Shown: positions 18,207-27,731, numbered from the stretch's first letter. The stretch: DNA of 64,000 bases from Methylobacterium variabile (GCF_001043975.1 NZ_LABY01000159.1:1-64000), one strand, 5' to 3'. Program-made: numbers and translations. Notes: a model not told the origin generated them from the sequence alone.

Positions 18207-18472
18207 GGGTGCCGCCCGCCGCCGGTGCGGCCGCCGGCGGAGAGGCACGCACGCAGCGGCGCGCCGGTGCCGGCCACGCCGCGGGAATGCGGGCGCACGC
18301 GGGCGGTCCCCTCGTGCGGATCCTGGTGCGCGAGGTCGACCCGTGCCGCGCCGGCGTGCGACGGGCGGCGCCCGTCGCGACGGATCCCGCAGCCTTCGGC
18401 GAGGAGACGCTCGGACGAGCGCGCGCCGTCCTGGCCGGTGACGCCGGTGATCGGTGCCTTCCTGGATGCCAT
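18207..18472 (-). pseudogene. gmd: N-terminal remnant resembling GDP-mannose 4,6-dehydratase
   Basis: A minus-strand frame beginning MASRKAPITGVTGQDGA aligns by eye with the Rossmann start of GDP-mannose dehydratase, and ARVDLAHQDPHEG matches the next conserved block of that enzyme. After about 60 residues the similarity fades, and the frame ends near the GT4 start codon, whereas Gmd is about 350 residues. I read it as a decayed fragment left by a deletion in the polysaccharide cluster. The identification rests on motif memory, not on a search. Confidence 0.6.
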
Positions 18473-18892
18473 CTCTCGCAACCCGATGCCTGTGGCTGAT
18501 CTGCGCGATCACCCCGAAGTCTATCGTTCGTCGTACCGGGCCTTCCGGATCTGCGCCGGGATCTGCCGACCCTGACCGGCGACGGTGCCCGAGAGCATTC
18601 GGGTGGCGGTCGACGATCTTGCGAAGACATAACGCGTGAGGTGGTAATATTCAGTTGCGGAAAACTACCGATCCGCACGCAGAAGGACGAGCGGATGAAA
18701 TTCTTCGCGCACACGTGAGATGACGCCGACGTCTGTGCTGGAACACCGCCGGAAAACAGTTGCAAGCTGGATTCGGCTGCAATCGCAGCCACCTGCTGCC
18801 GACGCGCGCTCGCGACCGCGCCCGGGTGCCCCCCGCGACCTGCGGGGTCCCGAGCGCGACCGGGGTGTGACGCGATGTCCGGGTCGGCGGCC
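18473..18892. other. Intergenic region, nothing identified
   Basis: About 420 bases with locally lower GC (18610-18790) and no ORF with gene-like composition or ribosome site. It separates the glycosyltransferase genes from the Gfo/Idh/MocA gene and may hold the promoter for the former. Confidence 0.35.
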
Positions 18893-19885
18893 TCAGCGGC
18901 CGGCGTCGCCCCGGGTCACGATGGCCTCGACGATTTCTTGGACCTCCAGCGCCTCCGCCAGGGTGGCGAGGTGGTGCGGCTCGCCGCGGGTCATCCGCAC
19001 CACGCCCTCGAGCTGGCGCCGGAGGGCGATCGGGCGGGCGCGCTCGTTCGGCACGGCATCGGGCGCGGCCTCGAAGCCGCCGTCCGGCCGGCGCCGCTCG
19101 GCGATCGCCCAGTCGCGCAGGCGCACGGTGCCGGCCTCGCCATTGAGGGTCCAGGTGTTGTGGTCGTCCTGTGCGGTGTCGCCGACCCGGCCCCGCAGCA
19201 CCACCGGCACGTCGCCGGCCCTGAACTCCGCCGCGACCGCCCGCTCGGAGCGGCCGGCTTCGGGAAACTCCGCCCGCGCCGTCAGGTCGTGCAGGGGCCC
19301 GAGCAGGCGGCGGCTGAGGAACAGGAAGTGCGAGACCACCTCGCGGGTGAAGCCGCCCTCCTGCGGCGCGTCGAGCCAGCGAGCGGCGTCGGCCTGCCAG
19401 GGCCGCGGCCAGCGGGCGAAGGCGACCTCGATCGTCAGGCGGCGCGGCGCGCCGACCGCGCCCTCGGCGATCCACTGCGACAGGGCGGCGACGCCGAGGG
19501 ACGAGGCGAACGGGAAGTTCACTGCGCCGCGGCCGCCCGCCCGCGCCACGAAATCGCGCGCCTCGGTGAGGTCGACGGCGAGGGGCTTCTCGCAGAAGAC
19601 GCTCCGCCCCGCCGCCAGCGCCGCCCGGGCGTGGCCCAGATGCGAGGCGGGCGGGGAGGCGACGTAGACGCACTCGCTCGCCGCCACGACGGCGGCGGCG
19701 TCCGCGACCCGGGGCACGTCCGGGAAGGCGGCCGCGATGCGCGCGAGGGCGGCCGGACTCGGGTCCCAGATCGCGGCGACGCGGACGGGGGCGCCGTCCT
19801 GCCCCAGAACGGCGTTCAGCATGCGCTCGCCCATGATGCCGGCGCCGATGATGCCGAGGGCGAGGGGAGCGGGGGTGGGGTGCAT
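18893..19885 (-). CDS. Gfo/Idh/MocA family oxidoreductase
   Basis: A 330-residue NAD(P)-dependent oxidoreductase. The Rossmann loop is GIIGAGIMGERML near the N-terminus, followed by VYVASPPASHLGHARAALAAG and the family motif CEKPLAVDL holding the catalytic lysine. The C-terminal alpha/beta dimer domain follows. Such enzymes oxidise or reduce sugar ring hydroxyls; the neighbouring polysaccharide genes suggest a nucleotide- or free-sugar substrate. The start at 19885 (MHPTPAPLALGIIG) removes an unlikely 95-residue extension. Confidence 0.88.
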   Translation of the reverse strand: MHPTPAPLALGIIGAGIMGERMLNAVLGQDGAPVRVAAIWDPSPAALARIAAAFPDVPRVADAAAVVAASECVYVASPPASHLGHARAALAAGRSVFCEKPLAVDLTEARDFVARAGGRGAVNFPFASSLGVAALSQWIAEGAVGAPRRLTIEVAFARWPRPWQADAARWLDAPQEGGFTREVVSHFLFLSRRLLGPLHDLTARAEFPEAGRSERAVAAEFRAGDVPVVLRGRVGDTAQDDHNTWTLNGEAGTVRLRDWAIAERRRPDGGFEAAPDAVPNERARPIALRRQLEGVVRMTRGEPHHLATLAEALEVQEIVEAIVTRGDAGR

Positions 19886-20117
19886 CTGGGATCCCGGGTG
19901 GCCGACGCGCCCCTCATAGAGCCTAACAGGCGCCAGCGGAACGCGGCTCGCGCGGCGTCCGCCATCGTCGCGATGTCGGGCAGGGGCGAGGATCGGCGCC
20001 GGTGCAACCTCTCCAGCCTCAGCCGCCCGCAGGACGAGATCCGCGGCCTCCGGCACGCCGGTCGCAGTGCACTCCCCCGAGAGGGACCGGGTGTCCCGCA
20101 GCGGGAGAGATGTTCTC

Positions 20118-20354
20118 ATGTGGCACAGCGCCGTTGGATTTCTCGCCGTGGCCGTGGCGGTCGCGGTCATCGTCCGGCACTTCGGGGCGCCGCGCGCCGT
20201 GACCTACGGGTTCATCATCACGGGGCTCGGGGCCTCGGCCGCGACTCTGCTCCTCGCCGATGCCAACATGGTCGATCCCCGTGAGAGCCGCGCGCCGTCC
20301 TTCACCGAGCAGGTGGCGCCGGTCCCGGGCCGGGACGCCCGCGCCTGGCGCTGA
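20118..20354 (+). CDS. Small membrane protein, unknown
   Basis: A 78-residue protein with two predicted membrane segments (about 5-22 and 31-48: GFLAVAVAVAVIVRHFG and YGFIITGLGASAATLLLA) and a short polar tail. The start has GGGAGAG eight bases before. No known family recognised. It is convergent with the DMT transporter gene, 8 bases apart. Confidence 0.6.
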   Translation: MWHSAVGFLAVAVAVAVIVRHFGAPRAVTYGFIITGLGASAATLLLADANMVDPRESRAPSFTEQVAPVPGRDARAWR

Positions 20355-20362
20355 GCTGGCGC

Positions 20363-20806
20363 TCAGAACAGCGAGATGAGCGCGACGCCCCCGACCATCA
20401 GCCCGCAGCCGAGGATCCGCCACAGGCCGGCCGGATGCTGCGCGAAACCGACCCAGCCGTAATGGTCGAGCAGGACCGAGGTAACGAGGCCGGCCGTGAC
20501 GGTGAGGCCGGTGAAGACCGCCGCCCCGAGCCGCCCCGCCAGGACGATCATCGCCAGCACGTAGGCACCGCCCATCGCGCCGCCGAGCCAGGCCCACCAC
20601 GGTACCTGCGCGAGACGCCCGCCTCCGGGCCAGCCCAGGCCGACGAAGGGCACGGCGGCGAGGTAGACCACCGCGTTGGCGGCCGAGACGACGAGGGCGG
20701 TCAGGATTGGTTCCCCCAGGGCCTTGTTCAGGGTGGCGTTCGCCCCCGCCTGGACGGTGTTGAGCATTCCGGCGACGATGGCGATCAGGGCGGCGAGGAC
20801 TGGCAT
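20363..20806 (-). CDS. DMT-type transporter of the DUF606/YdcZ family
   Basis: A 147-residue, five-helix membrane protein starting MPVLAALIAIVAGMLNTVQAGANATL, the characteristic beginning of the DUF606 (YdcZ) half-size drug/metabolite transporters. WWAWLGGAMGGAYV and LDHYGWVGFAQHP are further family blocks. Single-domain members work as homo- or heterodimers; the substrate is unknown. It is monocistronic. Confidence 0.85.
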   Translation of the reverse strand: MPVLAALIAIVAGMLNTVQAGANATLNKALGEPILTALVVSAANAVVYLAAVPFVGLGWPGGGRLAQVPWWAWLGGAMGGAYVLAMIVLAGRLGAAVFTGLTVTAGLVTSVLLDHYGWVGFAQHPAGLWRILGCGLMVGGVALISLF

Positions 20807-21173
20807 GGGGCGCGGCTCCACTTTCGAGCACAGTCAACACCGCTCGCGCCCGAGGGTCTCGGCGTCCCTCGCCGTATCCGGTCGGACCGGCTGTGCCGAG
20901 GACAGCCTTCCGCTTCGTGCGGGAGCCCTGCTTGCGCCCGGGCCGATCCAGGCGGGGTTTCAGCCAACCGGTTGCGCGTGGATCACCACGGACCGGACTT
21001 CCGGACGCATGACGACACGGGGCATCGCCCCGGAGGTCGGCTGCCAGCGGCCGAAATCGTCGGACACGAACCATTATCCGCCCGCTGCGGCGTCCTTCCC
21101 CGAGAACGCAGAGGCCATGTCCGGAAGGCGGAGCGCCCGCACGCGCCCCGCGACCGTCCCGGCTGAGCCACGA
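20807..21173. other. Intergenic region, nothing identified
   Basis: About 370 bases between two minus-strand genes. Several short ORFs cross it but none has a ribosome site with protein-like content. No repeat or strong hairpin seen. Confidence 0.35.
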
Positions 21174-21737
21174 TCAGGCCTTCGGCGCCTCGTCCTCGGG
21201 CGGCTGAGGTGCCGGGGGCGGGGGCTCTGGCGGCGGAGGAGCCGGGGGAACGTGGTCCTTGCGCCACTGGGCGAACAGGCTCTGGAGCACCGCGACGGTG
21301 TCGCGCACCGCCTTGGCCTCGTCGTCGACCGAGACGCCCTCGGAGACGGAGTTGCGCGTCGTCAGCACGGCGCGCTCCTCGATCTCGGTCAGGCGCTCGA
21401 GGAAGTCCGGCCGCGAGGCGAGGAGATCGAGGGCGTCGCCCATGGCGGTGGCAAGCGTGGTGGCGAGCAGTCCCGCGGTGGCGACGTCGCCGACCGAGGC
21501 CTCGTAGGGCTCGGGGGCCTCGTCGTCGTCCTCGTCCTCCTCGGCGGCGGCCTGCAGGCCCTCGACCAGGGCCTCGACGATCTCGACCGCGGTGTCCTCC
21601 GGCACGGCGAGCCGCACCGCGACCTCGATGTCCTCGCCGCTGAAGCCGGCGGTCCCGAGGGTCACCTGCAGGATGCCCGGCCGGCGCAGGCTGAGGGCCA
21701 TCAGGGTGTTGGCGTAGATGGTGGGCGCGTCCGGCAT
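21174..21737 (-). CDS. Hypothetical protein with acidic and Pro-rich segments
   Basis: A 187-residue protein, MPDAPTIYANTLMALSLRRP at the start, an acidic stretch near residues 67-77 (EEDEDDDEAPEP), an alpha-helical middle and a Pro-rich C-terminus (PPAPPPPEPPPPAPQPPEDE). No signal peptide or membrane segment. Family not recognised. It lies 93 bases downstream of minE on the same strand, so it may be read through with the min operon. The codon pattern and clean start support a real gene. Confidence 0.65.
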   Translation of the reverse strand: MPDAPTIYANTLMALSLRRPGILQVTLGTAGFSGEDIEVAVRLAVPEDTAVEIVEALVEGLQAAAEEDEDDDEAPEPYEASVGDVATAGLLATTLATAMGDALDLLASRPDFLERLTEIEERAVLTTRNSVSEGVSVDDEAKAVRDTVAVLQSLFAQWRKDHVPPAPPPPEPPPPAPQPPEDEAPKA

Positions 21738-21830
21738 GACCTCGACCTCTGCGGCAGGCGCGGGAGGAAGCCCCTCGCGCCGGCCGGGCCTATACCGCGC
21801 GGCCGTCCCGGAGGCGACCGCCGCGAGGGG

Positions 21831-22100
21831 TCAGGCGCTGGCAAGCCGGGCGACCTTGTTGTCGGGCAGCTCGATGTCGACGCCGAGGGTCGAGACGGCG
21901 TCGCCCCGCTCCATCGTCACCTTCACCTTTTCCTGGTCGATCGCGACGTGCTTGGCGATCACCGCCAGGATCTCCTCCCGCAGCACCGCCACCAGGTCCG
22001 AACGCCCGAACGCCGTCCGCTCATGCGCCAGAAGGATCTGAAGACGCTCGCGCGCCACCGGCGCCGTCCCGCGCCGCGACAGGAAGCTCAGCAGGTTCAT
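21831..22100 (-). CDS. minE: MinE, topological specificity factor of cell division
   Basis: An 89-residue MinE. The N-terminal amphipathic, MinD-contacting part includes MNLLSFLSRRGTAPVARERLQILLAHER and the C-terminal dimer domain includes VDIELPDN. MinE stimulates MinD ATPase and drives pole-to-pole oscillation so that the Z ring forms at mid-cell. Its ATG overlaps the minD stop by four bases (ATGA), so translation is coupled. Third gene of minCDE. Confidence 0.96.
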   Translation of the reverse strand: MNLLSFLSRRGTAPVARERLQILLAHERTAFGRSDLVAVLREEILAVIAKHVAIDQEKVKVTMERGDAVSTLGVDIELPDNKVARLASA

Positions 22101-22912
22101 GCCGCCCTCCGGGTGAACAGCTTGCCCAGCAGCGAACGCTTCTCGGACGGCACGATCATCGCGACCGTCTCGCCCTTCAGGCGCCGCACCGCGTCCGCGT
22201 AGGCCCGCGCCGGCGCGCTCTGGGGCGCGTTCAGCGTCACCGGGCTGCCGAGGTTCGAGGCCTTCAGCACCTCCTCGCTCTCCGGCACCACCGCCAGGAG
22301 CGGGATCGACAGGATCTCGAGAACGTCGTCGATCTTCAGCATCTCGCCCCGCTCCGCCCGGCCGGGGTCGTAGCGGGTCAGGATCAGGTGCTTCTCCAGC
22401 CGCTCGCCCTTCTCGGCCCGCTCGGTCTTGGCGTCGAGCAGCCCGATGATGCGGTCGGAGTCGCGCACCGAGGAGACTTCCGGGTTGGTGACCACCACGG
22501 CGATGTCGGCGTGGCGCATGGCGAGCGTGGCGCCGCGCTCGATGCCGGCGGGGCTGTCGCAGATCACCCAGTCGAACTTCTCGCGCAGCTCGCCGATGAC
22601 GCGGGCGACGCCGTCGTCGGTGAGGGCGTCCTTGTCGCGGGTCTGGGAGGCGGGGAGGAGGGAGAGGGTATCGAGGCGCTTGTCGCGGATGAGGGCCTGG
22701 GTGAGCTTGGCGTCGCCCTGGACGACGTTGATGAGGTCGTAGACGACGCGGCGCTCGGCGCCCATGATGAGGTCGAGGTTGCGCAGGCCCACGTCGAAGT
22801 CGACGACGCAGACGCTCTGGCCGGCCTGGGCGAGGGCGGCCCCCAGCGCCGCCGTCGTGGTGGTCTTGCCCACCCCGCCCTTGCCGGACGTCACCACTAT
22901 GACTTTGGCCAT
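22097..22912 (-). CDS. minD: MinD, septum site-determining ATPase
   Basis: A 271-residue ParA/MinD ATPase. The deviant Walker A is KGGVGKTTTT near the N-terminus, switch II contains CDSPAGIERGA, and the C-terminal amphipathic membrane-targeting helix ends KRSLLGKLFTRR. MinD recruits MinC to the membrane and is released by MinE. Located between minC (115 bases upstream) and minE (overlapping). Confidence 0.97.
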   Translation of the reverse strand: MAKVIVVTSGKGGVGKTTTTAALGAALAQAGQSVCVVDFDVGLRNLDLIMGAERRVVYDLINVVQGDAKLTQALIRDKRLDTLSLLPASQTRDKDALTDDGVARVIGELREKFDWVICDSPAGIERGATLAMRHADIAVVVTNPEVSSVRDSDRIIGLLDAKTERAEKGERLEKHLILTRYDPGRAERGEMLKIDDVLEILSIPLLAVVPESEEVLKASNLGSPVTLNAPQSAPARAYADAVRRLKGETVAMIVPSEKRSLLGKLFTRRAA

Positions 22913-23027
22913 TGGAACCCCTTGAGCACTGGATCGAAGTCGCGGCCGGCGCGGCCGCTGCGTGTGTTTTCTTGAACCTTAGCCCCGTCCGCGGATGCGT
23001 TGCCGCGGGCCCCCGAGGCGGAAGACT

Positions 23028-23732
23028 CTAGTCGAGGGCGGCGGTGCGCATCGCGTCGCCGTCGAGCCAGACCTGCACGGCGCGGCCGCGCAAGCCCGGG
23101 TCGATGTCGTCGGCGATGCGGTAGAGGCCGTCGATCGCCAGCAGCTCGGGCTCGAACTTGCGGCAGCAGATGCGGGCCCGGGGATTGCCGCCGGCGCCCG
23201 CGATGGCCCGGCCGCGCAGCGCCCCGTAGACGTGGATCGAGCCGCCGGCCAGGATCTCGGCGCCCGACGCCACCGAGCCCATGACGGTCACGTCACCCTC
23301 CGGGAAGAAGACGGACTGGCCGGAGCGGACGGGGCTCTCGAGCATCAGCGACTTCGCGCCCGTGGCCTTCTCGGCGGTCGGCGCCGCGGGCGTCTCGCCG
23401 GGCATCGCCACCTCGCCGGAGGGGCGGCCGCCGTTCAGGGGCGGGGGCATCCCGGGCCCGAGGGAGCCGCTGCCGGCGCCCTCGATCCCCATGATCGGGA
23501 TGTCGCGCTCGGTGAGGGCGGCCACCAGGCCCGCGAGCGCCTCCCGGCTCGGCGCCAGGGCGGTCACGTCGAGGATCACGGCGCGGCCGGCGAAGAACGC
23601 CGGAGAGCGCCTGGCAAGGGCGTCGAGGTCGGCGAGCCAATCCTCGATCGGCGCCTCGGGGGCTAACACGACCGCCAGGAACGAGCGGCCACGGAAGCGG
23701 ATCGGCGGGCGGGTTTGGGTCTGGCTGGTCAC
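23028..23732 (-). CDS. minC: MinC, septum formation inhibitor
   Basis: A 234-residue MinC. The N-terminal FtsZ-binding domain (about 1-105) is followed by a Pro/Gly-rich linker and the C-terminal beta-helix domain (about 135-225) with VFFPEGDVTVMGSVASGAEI and the conserved GGSIHVYGALRGRAIAG that binds MinD. It blocks FtsZ assembly near the poles. First gene of the min operon; promoter presumably in the short A/T-richer spacer at 23733-23806. Confidence 0.95.
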   Translation of the reverse strand: MTSQTQTRPPIRFRGRSFLAVVLAPEAPIEDWLADLDALARRSPAFFAGRAVILDVTALAPSREALAGLVAALTERDIPIMGIEGAGSGSLGPGMPPPLNGGRPSGEVAMPGETPAAPTAEKATGAKSLMLESPVRSGQSVFFPEGDVTVMGSVASGAEILAGGSIHVYGALRGRAIAGAGGNPRARICCRKFEPELLAIDGLYRIADDIDPGLRGRAVQVWLDGDAMRTAALD

Positions 23733-23806
23733 GTCTTTACGACTCGTTACCAGCCCATCAGGCGCGCCCGATGGTTAGCGATTGGTTAACGAGCGTAACG
23801 AAGTCT

Positions 23807-24607
23807 TCACCTTTGCGACGCGGCCGCGGCCAGCGTGGCCTCGATGTGGCGCGCCAGCCCCGGATCGAGCCCGAGCCGCCGGGCGAGGTGGTCGAGATAG
23901 GCCCGTTCCTGCGGCGTGTCGACGCTGATCGCCATCAGGGAGCCGGCATAGAGCTCGCTCGCCTGCTCAGGGCTGCGGGCGAGGCGCGCCACCGCCTCGA
24001 CGTCGACCGGCGCACGCAGTGCGTCCATCAGGAAGGCCTTGTCGTCCGCGTCGAGGGAGTGGCGGTCCATCTCACCGAAGATGCGGCGCTGCTCCTCGGC
24101 GTCGATGTGGCCGTCGGCCTTGGCGGCGGTGATCATCGCGATGAGAAGGGCGCGGCTGCGGTCCTGCTCGTCGGCCGCCGAGGCCGGTGCGAAGCGCGAG
24201 CCGCCGAGCATCGCCGCCGCCTCGTCCGCGGAGGGGATGAAGCCGCCCGCGCGGGCGGGCGCGGCCGGAGCGCGGTTCTGGCCCTGGTTCGCCTGCCAGC
24301 TCTGGTAGGCCTGGTAGGCCAGGGTGGCGACGAGGGCGAGACCGCCGAGCCGGCCGGTCGATCCGAGACCAGGTGTCCCGAAGCCCGAGCCGAAGCCGCC
24401 ACGGCTGCGCCGCCCGCCGAGGACTAGGGAGGCGAGGCCGCCCAGCACCGCGGCCTTGCCGCCCCCGCCGCCGAGCGAGCGGGCGACCTGCTCGAGCGGG
24501 GAGGGCGCGTGCCCGTACGGGGCTTGACCGGGATGGCTGCCGCCGAAGCCGCCGCCTCGCGACGAGCCGCCGAGGAACTGGTCAAGCAGGCGCTTGGCGT
24601 CGAACAT
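23807..24607 (-). CDS. DUF533 / TerB-like inner-membrane protein (YebE-like)
   Basis: A 266-residue protein. MFDAKRLLDQFLG at the start is the classic DUF533 beginning. A Gly-rich part and a membrane segment (about 85-103, LGGLALVATLAYQAYQSW) follow, then a TerB-like helical domain (RALLIAMITAAKADGHIDAEEQRRIF) at about 150-260. Related proteins are envelope-stress associated; the function is not defined. The ribosome site GGAGCC precedes the ATG. It is downstream of the helicase gene on the same strand, 69 bases away. Confidence 0.88.
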   Translation of the reverse strand: MFDAKRLLDQFLGGSSRGGGFGGSHPGQAPYGHAPSPLEQVARSLGGGGGKAAVLGGLASLVLGGRRSRGGFGSGFGTPGLGSTGRLGGLALVATLAYQAYQSWQANQGQNRAPAAPARAGGFIPSADEAAAMLGGSRFAPASAADEQDRSRALLIAMITAAKADGHIDAEEQRRIFGEMDRHSLDADDKAFLMDALRAPVDVEAVARLARSPEQASELYAGSLMAISVDTPQERAYLDHLARRLGLDPGLARHIEATLAAAASQR

Positions 24608-24676
24608 GGGCGAGGCTCCTTCGGCACGAGCCGACGAGATGGTGCGCCGAGGTGCTCCCGCAAGGGGAGAAGCCCG

Positions 24677-26503
24677 TCAGCCCGGCCGCCGCTCCGCCCC
24701 GGCCCAGCGCCGGCGCACGCTCCAGGCGTAGCGGGCGTCGCCCTCCAGCAGGTGAAGGTGATCCTGCAGGCGGTTGCGCTCGAGCCAAGCGAGCGCGGCC
24801 TCGAGCTCGTCGGCCGTCATGGCGGCGCGGCTCTTGTTGCCGAAGAGGCGCTTGAGCACCGCGTTGTAGCGGTGGGGCAGGGGGGCGCCGCGGGCCAAGC
24901 GCAGCTCGGCCTCGTCCTCCACCGCCTGGGCCGTCACCATGGCGGCGACCCGGGCTCGCAGGGCCCGCTCGGCCCGCGAGGGCGGCACCGGGGCCGGCTC
25001 CACCGCTTCCGGCCGGGCCAGCGCCAAGGCGGGCCCCGGCCGCAGCATCGCGTAGCGCAGGCCCACCGCGTTGCTCTCGAGCGGCACGATGCCTTCGTCG
25101 GTCTCCCGCGCCAGCGGCCGCGGCTCGGGCGAGGCGGCACCCGTCGGGCGCTTGCGCGGCCGGGTCGCGGTCGCCTGCTCGGTCTCGATCCGGGCGCGGA
25201 AGCGGGCGAAGAGCGGGTCGTCCGGATGGAAGACCAGGGCGTGCTGGTCGGCGTAGTCGCCCGCATGCGGATCGACCCGGGTGGCCCGGGCGATCATCTG
25301 CTCGAGCCAGGGCCGGGAGCGGATGTGGGTGAGGGCCGCCACGACGGCGACCTCGGGGGCGTCGAGCCCCTCGTAGGCCATCGCGACCGTCACCAGCACG
25401 GCGGGCTCGGGCGTGAGCCGGAAGGCGGCGAGCGCCGCGTGGGCGTCGGCCTCCGCCGAGGTGGCGATGCGCACGTCCCGGCTCGCCTGTCCCTCCGGCA
25501 TCCAGCCCTGGAGCATGGCGTGGTAGCTCTGGGCGCTGGCCTGGTCGGGAGCGACGACCAGGAGCTTGCCGAGGCCGCGCACGGCCTGGGCCGGCAGGAG
25601 CCCGCGGAGGCGCCGGCGCTCCGCTCGCAGGCGGCGGGTGGCGTGGAAGGCCTCGCGCAGGAGGTCGCGGGCGAAGCCCGTGCGCAGCGCCGTGAACAGG
25701 GCCGGCCGCGTCGTGGCGCTCGGCCCCGGGCCCGAGAGCCGGTGCGGGCCGACCCGGGCCTGGCCGCTCGTCCTCCCGCCCTCGAGCCAGCTCGCCTCGC
25801 CGTCGAGGGCGCCGAAATTGACCGGCAGCACCGCCTTCTCGGCCAGGGCCTCGGCCCGGGAGTAGCCGATCACCGCCCAGCCCGGCGCCTCGATGTCCGG
25901 CACCGGCGCGCCGCCCTCCGTGCGGTAGGGCAGCCACAGGATGCGCCGTCCGTCCGCCCGCTCCAGGGTGCCGGAGAGGAGCAGGCGCAGGTGCGCTTCG
26001 CGGAACAGCGGCAGCAGCGCCTGGCTCCAGGCGGCGGCCTCGCTGCCCGTCTCCCCGTCGGCGATGGCCGGCAGGTGGTGCACCTCGTCGACGACGAGGA
26101 GCGTGCGGTGGCGGCGCATCTCGGCGAGGTGCAGGGCGGGGGCGGCGGCCACCGCCTGGTAGGTGGTGACGTAGCCGGCGAGCCCCCGGCTCGGGTCGGG
26201 CGTGTTGTCCGCCGCCCGCACGGAGAGGGCGTGGCCGAGGGCCGCCCGCCAGGCCGGGTCGGCGAAGGCCTCCTCGGCCTGGAGGCGCAGGGAATCCCGC
26301 GGCACGATCCAGACCACCCGGTCGACGAGGCCCGCCGCGATCAGCTTTGATGCGGCGATGACCGGCAGGAGCGACTTGCCGCCCCCCGGCGTCACCGCCG
26401 CCAGGATGTCGGCGATGCCCGAGGCCTCGCCGCGGGCGAGGGAGGCCACGAGCTCGAACAGGCTGCGCTGGTGGCTGCGTAGGGGACGGGACGGGGCGCT
26501 CAC
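24677..26503 (-). CDS. Stand-alone DEAD/DEAH-type helicase (SF2, type III restriction-like)
   Basis: A 608-residue superfamily 2 ATPase from a GTG start. Motif I is VTPGGGKSLL, motif II is VVDEVHHLPA (DEVH), motif V/VI lie in AMAYEGLDAPEVAVV and EQMIARATRVDPHAG. This set resembles UvsW and type III restriction helicases. No nuclease domain, methyltransferase or phage gene is adjacent. A charged C-terminal domain (about 420-608) of unknown role contains NAVLKRLFGNKSRAAMTADE. DNA unwinding or repair is likely; a defence role is possible but unsupported. Confidence 0.85.
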   Translation of the reverse strand: MSAPSRPLRSHQRSLFELVASLARGEASGIADILAAVTPGGGKSLLPVIAASKLIAAGLVDRVVWIVPRDSLRLQAEEAFADPAWRAALGHALSVRAADNTPDPSRGLAGYVTTYQAVAAAPALHLAEMRRHRTLLVVDEVHHLPAIADGETGSEAAAWSQALLPLFREAHLRLLLSGTLERADGRRILWLPYRTEGGAPVPDIEAPGWAVIGYSRAEALAEKAVLPVNFGALDGEASWLEGGRTSGQARVGPHRLSGPGPSATTRPALFTALRTGFARDLLREAFHATRRLRAERRRLRGLLPAQAVRGLGKLLVVAPDQASAQSYHAMLQGWMPEGQASRDVRIATSAEADAHAALAAFRLTPEPAVLVTVAMAYEGLDAPEVAVVAALTHIRSRPWLEQMIARATRVDPHAGDYADQHALVFHPDDPLFARFRARIETEQATATRPRKRPTGAASPEPRPLARETDEGIVPLESNAVGLRYAMLRPGPALALARPEAVEPAPVPPSRAERALRARVAAMVTAQAVEDEAELRLARGAPLPHRYNAVLKRLFGNKSRAAMTADELEAALAWLERNRLQDHLHLLEGDARYAWSVRRRWAGAERRPG

Positions 26504-26624
26504 GGGCTGAGGGAATCGCGAACCATGACCGGACCATGCCGGAGGCCGCCTCCCTTGTGAATCCGGGGGACAAACAGGATTTCCGCGTTCCCCACACGAG
26601 AAACCGCTTGCGCCGGCCTCGCCG

Positions 26625-27731
26625 TCAGCCCCGGCCGCGCTCCAGCATCCTCGACACCACCCGGGCGGTGAAATCGACCATCGGCACGATGCGGGCGTAG
26701 TTGAGCCGGGTCGGGCCGATCACGCCGACGACGCCGACGATGGTCTGGCTGCCGTCCCGGAACGGGGCGGCGATCATCGACGAGCCGGAGAGCGAGAAGA
26801 GCTTGTTCTCCGAGCCGATGAAGATCCGCACGCCCTCGCCGCCCTCGGCGCGGGAGAGCAGGTCGATCACGTCTTTCTGGCTCTCGAGGTCGTTGAAGAG
26901 CAGGCGGATGCGCTCGAGGTCCTCGGCCGCCCGCAGGTCGTCGAGCAGGTTGGCCTGGCCGCGGACGATGAGCTGGCGCTCCTCGCTCGGGCCCACCGAG
27001 CGGGCGAGGCCGGCATCGACCAGGCGCTCGGTCAGCTCGTCGAGCTCCCGCTTCATCGCCGCCCGGGCGGCCTCGATCTCGGTGCGCACCTCGCCGAGCG
27101 TCCGGCCGCGGATGCGGGCGTTGAGGAAGTTCGAGGCCTCCTGCAGCGCGCCCGCCGGAAGGCCGGCGGGCAGGTCGAGCAGGCGGTTCTCGACCGAGCC
27201 GTCGTCGGAGACCAGCACCACCAGGGCACGGCCGGGATCGAGGCGCACGAATTCGATGTGGCGCAGGCGCGGGTTCTGCTTGGCGGTGACCACCACCCCG
27301 GCGCCCCGGGAGATCCCCGACAGGAGCACCGAGGCCTCGGTCAGCGCGCTCTCGAAGGTGTGGCGCGAGGCGGCGGCGCGCATCTGCGCCTCGATGCGCC
27401 CCTTCTCCTCCTGGCCGACATCGCCGAGCTCGAGCAGCGCGTCGACGAAGAAGCGCAGCCCGTGCTCCGTCGGCAGCCGTCCGGCGCTGGTGTGCGGGGC
27501 GTAGATCAGCCCGGCCTGCTCGAGGTCCGACATCACGTTGCGGATCGAGGCCGGCGAGAGCGCCATCGGCAGGATGCGGGCGAGGTTGCGCGACCCCACC
27601 GGCTCCCCGGTGGCGAGGTAGCTCTCGACGATCTGGCGAAAGATTTCCCGCGAGCGCTCGTTGAGCTCGGCAATGGCACGGGCCTGCCCGGAACCGGCCG
27701 GCAGGTGTGGGAGATCGCGCGTGTTCATCAA
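26625..27731 (-). CDS. hrcA: HrcA, heat-inducible transcription repressor
   Basis: A 368-residue HrcA with an N-terminal winged helix ([57 protein letters not shown]), a GAF-like middle and the C-terminal [17 protein letters not shown] block. HrcA binds CIRCE operators of chaperonin genes, with GroEL as co-factor. The start may be the second Met (27728). The usual alphaproteobacterial partner grpE is not downstream; the helicase gene is there instead. rph lies divergently beyond two small genes. Confidence 0.96.
   Translation of the reverse strand: MMNTRDLPHLPAGSGQARAIAELNERSREIFRQIVESYLATGEPVGSRNLARILPMALSPASIRNVMSDLEQAGLIYAPHTSAGRLPTEHGLRFFVDALLELGDVGQEEKGRIEAQMRAAASRHTFESALTEASVLLSGISRGAGVVVTAKQNPRLRHIEFVRLDPGRALVVLVSDDGSVENRLLDLPAGLPAGALQEASNFLNARIRGRTLGEVRTEIEAARAAMKRELDELTERLVDAGLARSVGPSEERQLIVRGQANLLDDLRAAEDLERIRLLFNDLESQKDVIDLLSRAEGGEGVRIFIGSENKLFSLSGSSMIAAPFRDGSQTIVGVVGVIGPTRLNYARIVPMVDFTARVVSRMLERGRG

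Noticed and set aside
20822-21173. Short ORFs in the gap before the hypothetical gene at 21174
   Set aside because: No ribosome sites, no hydrophobic or domain pattern, and frames run into antisense of known genes.
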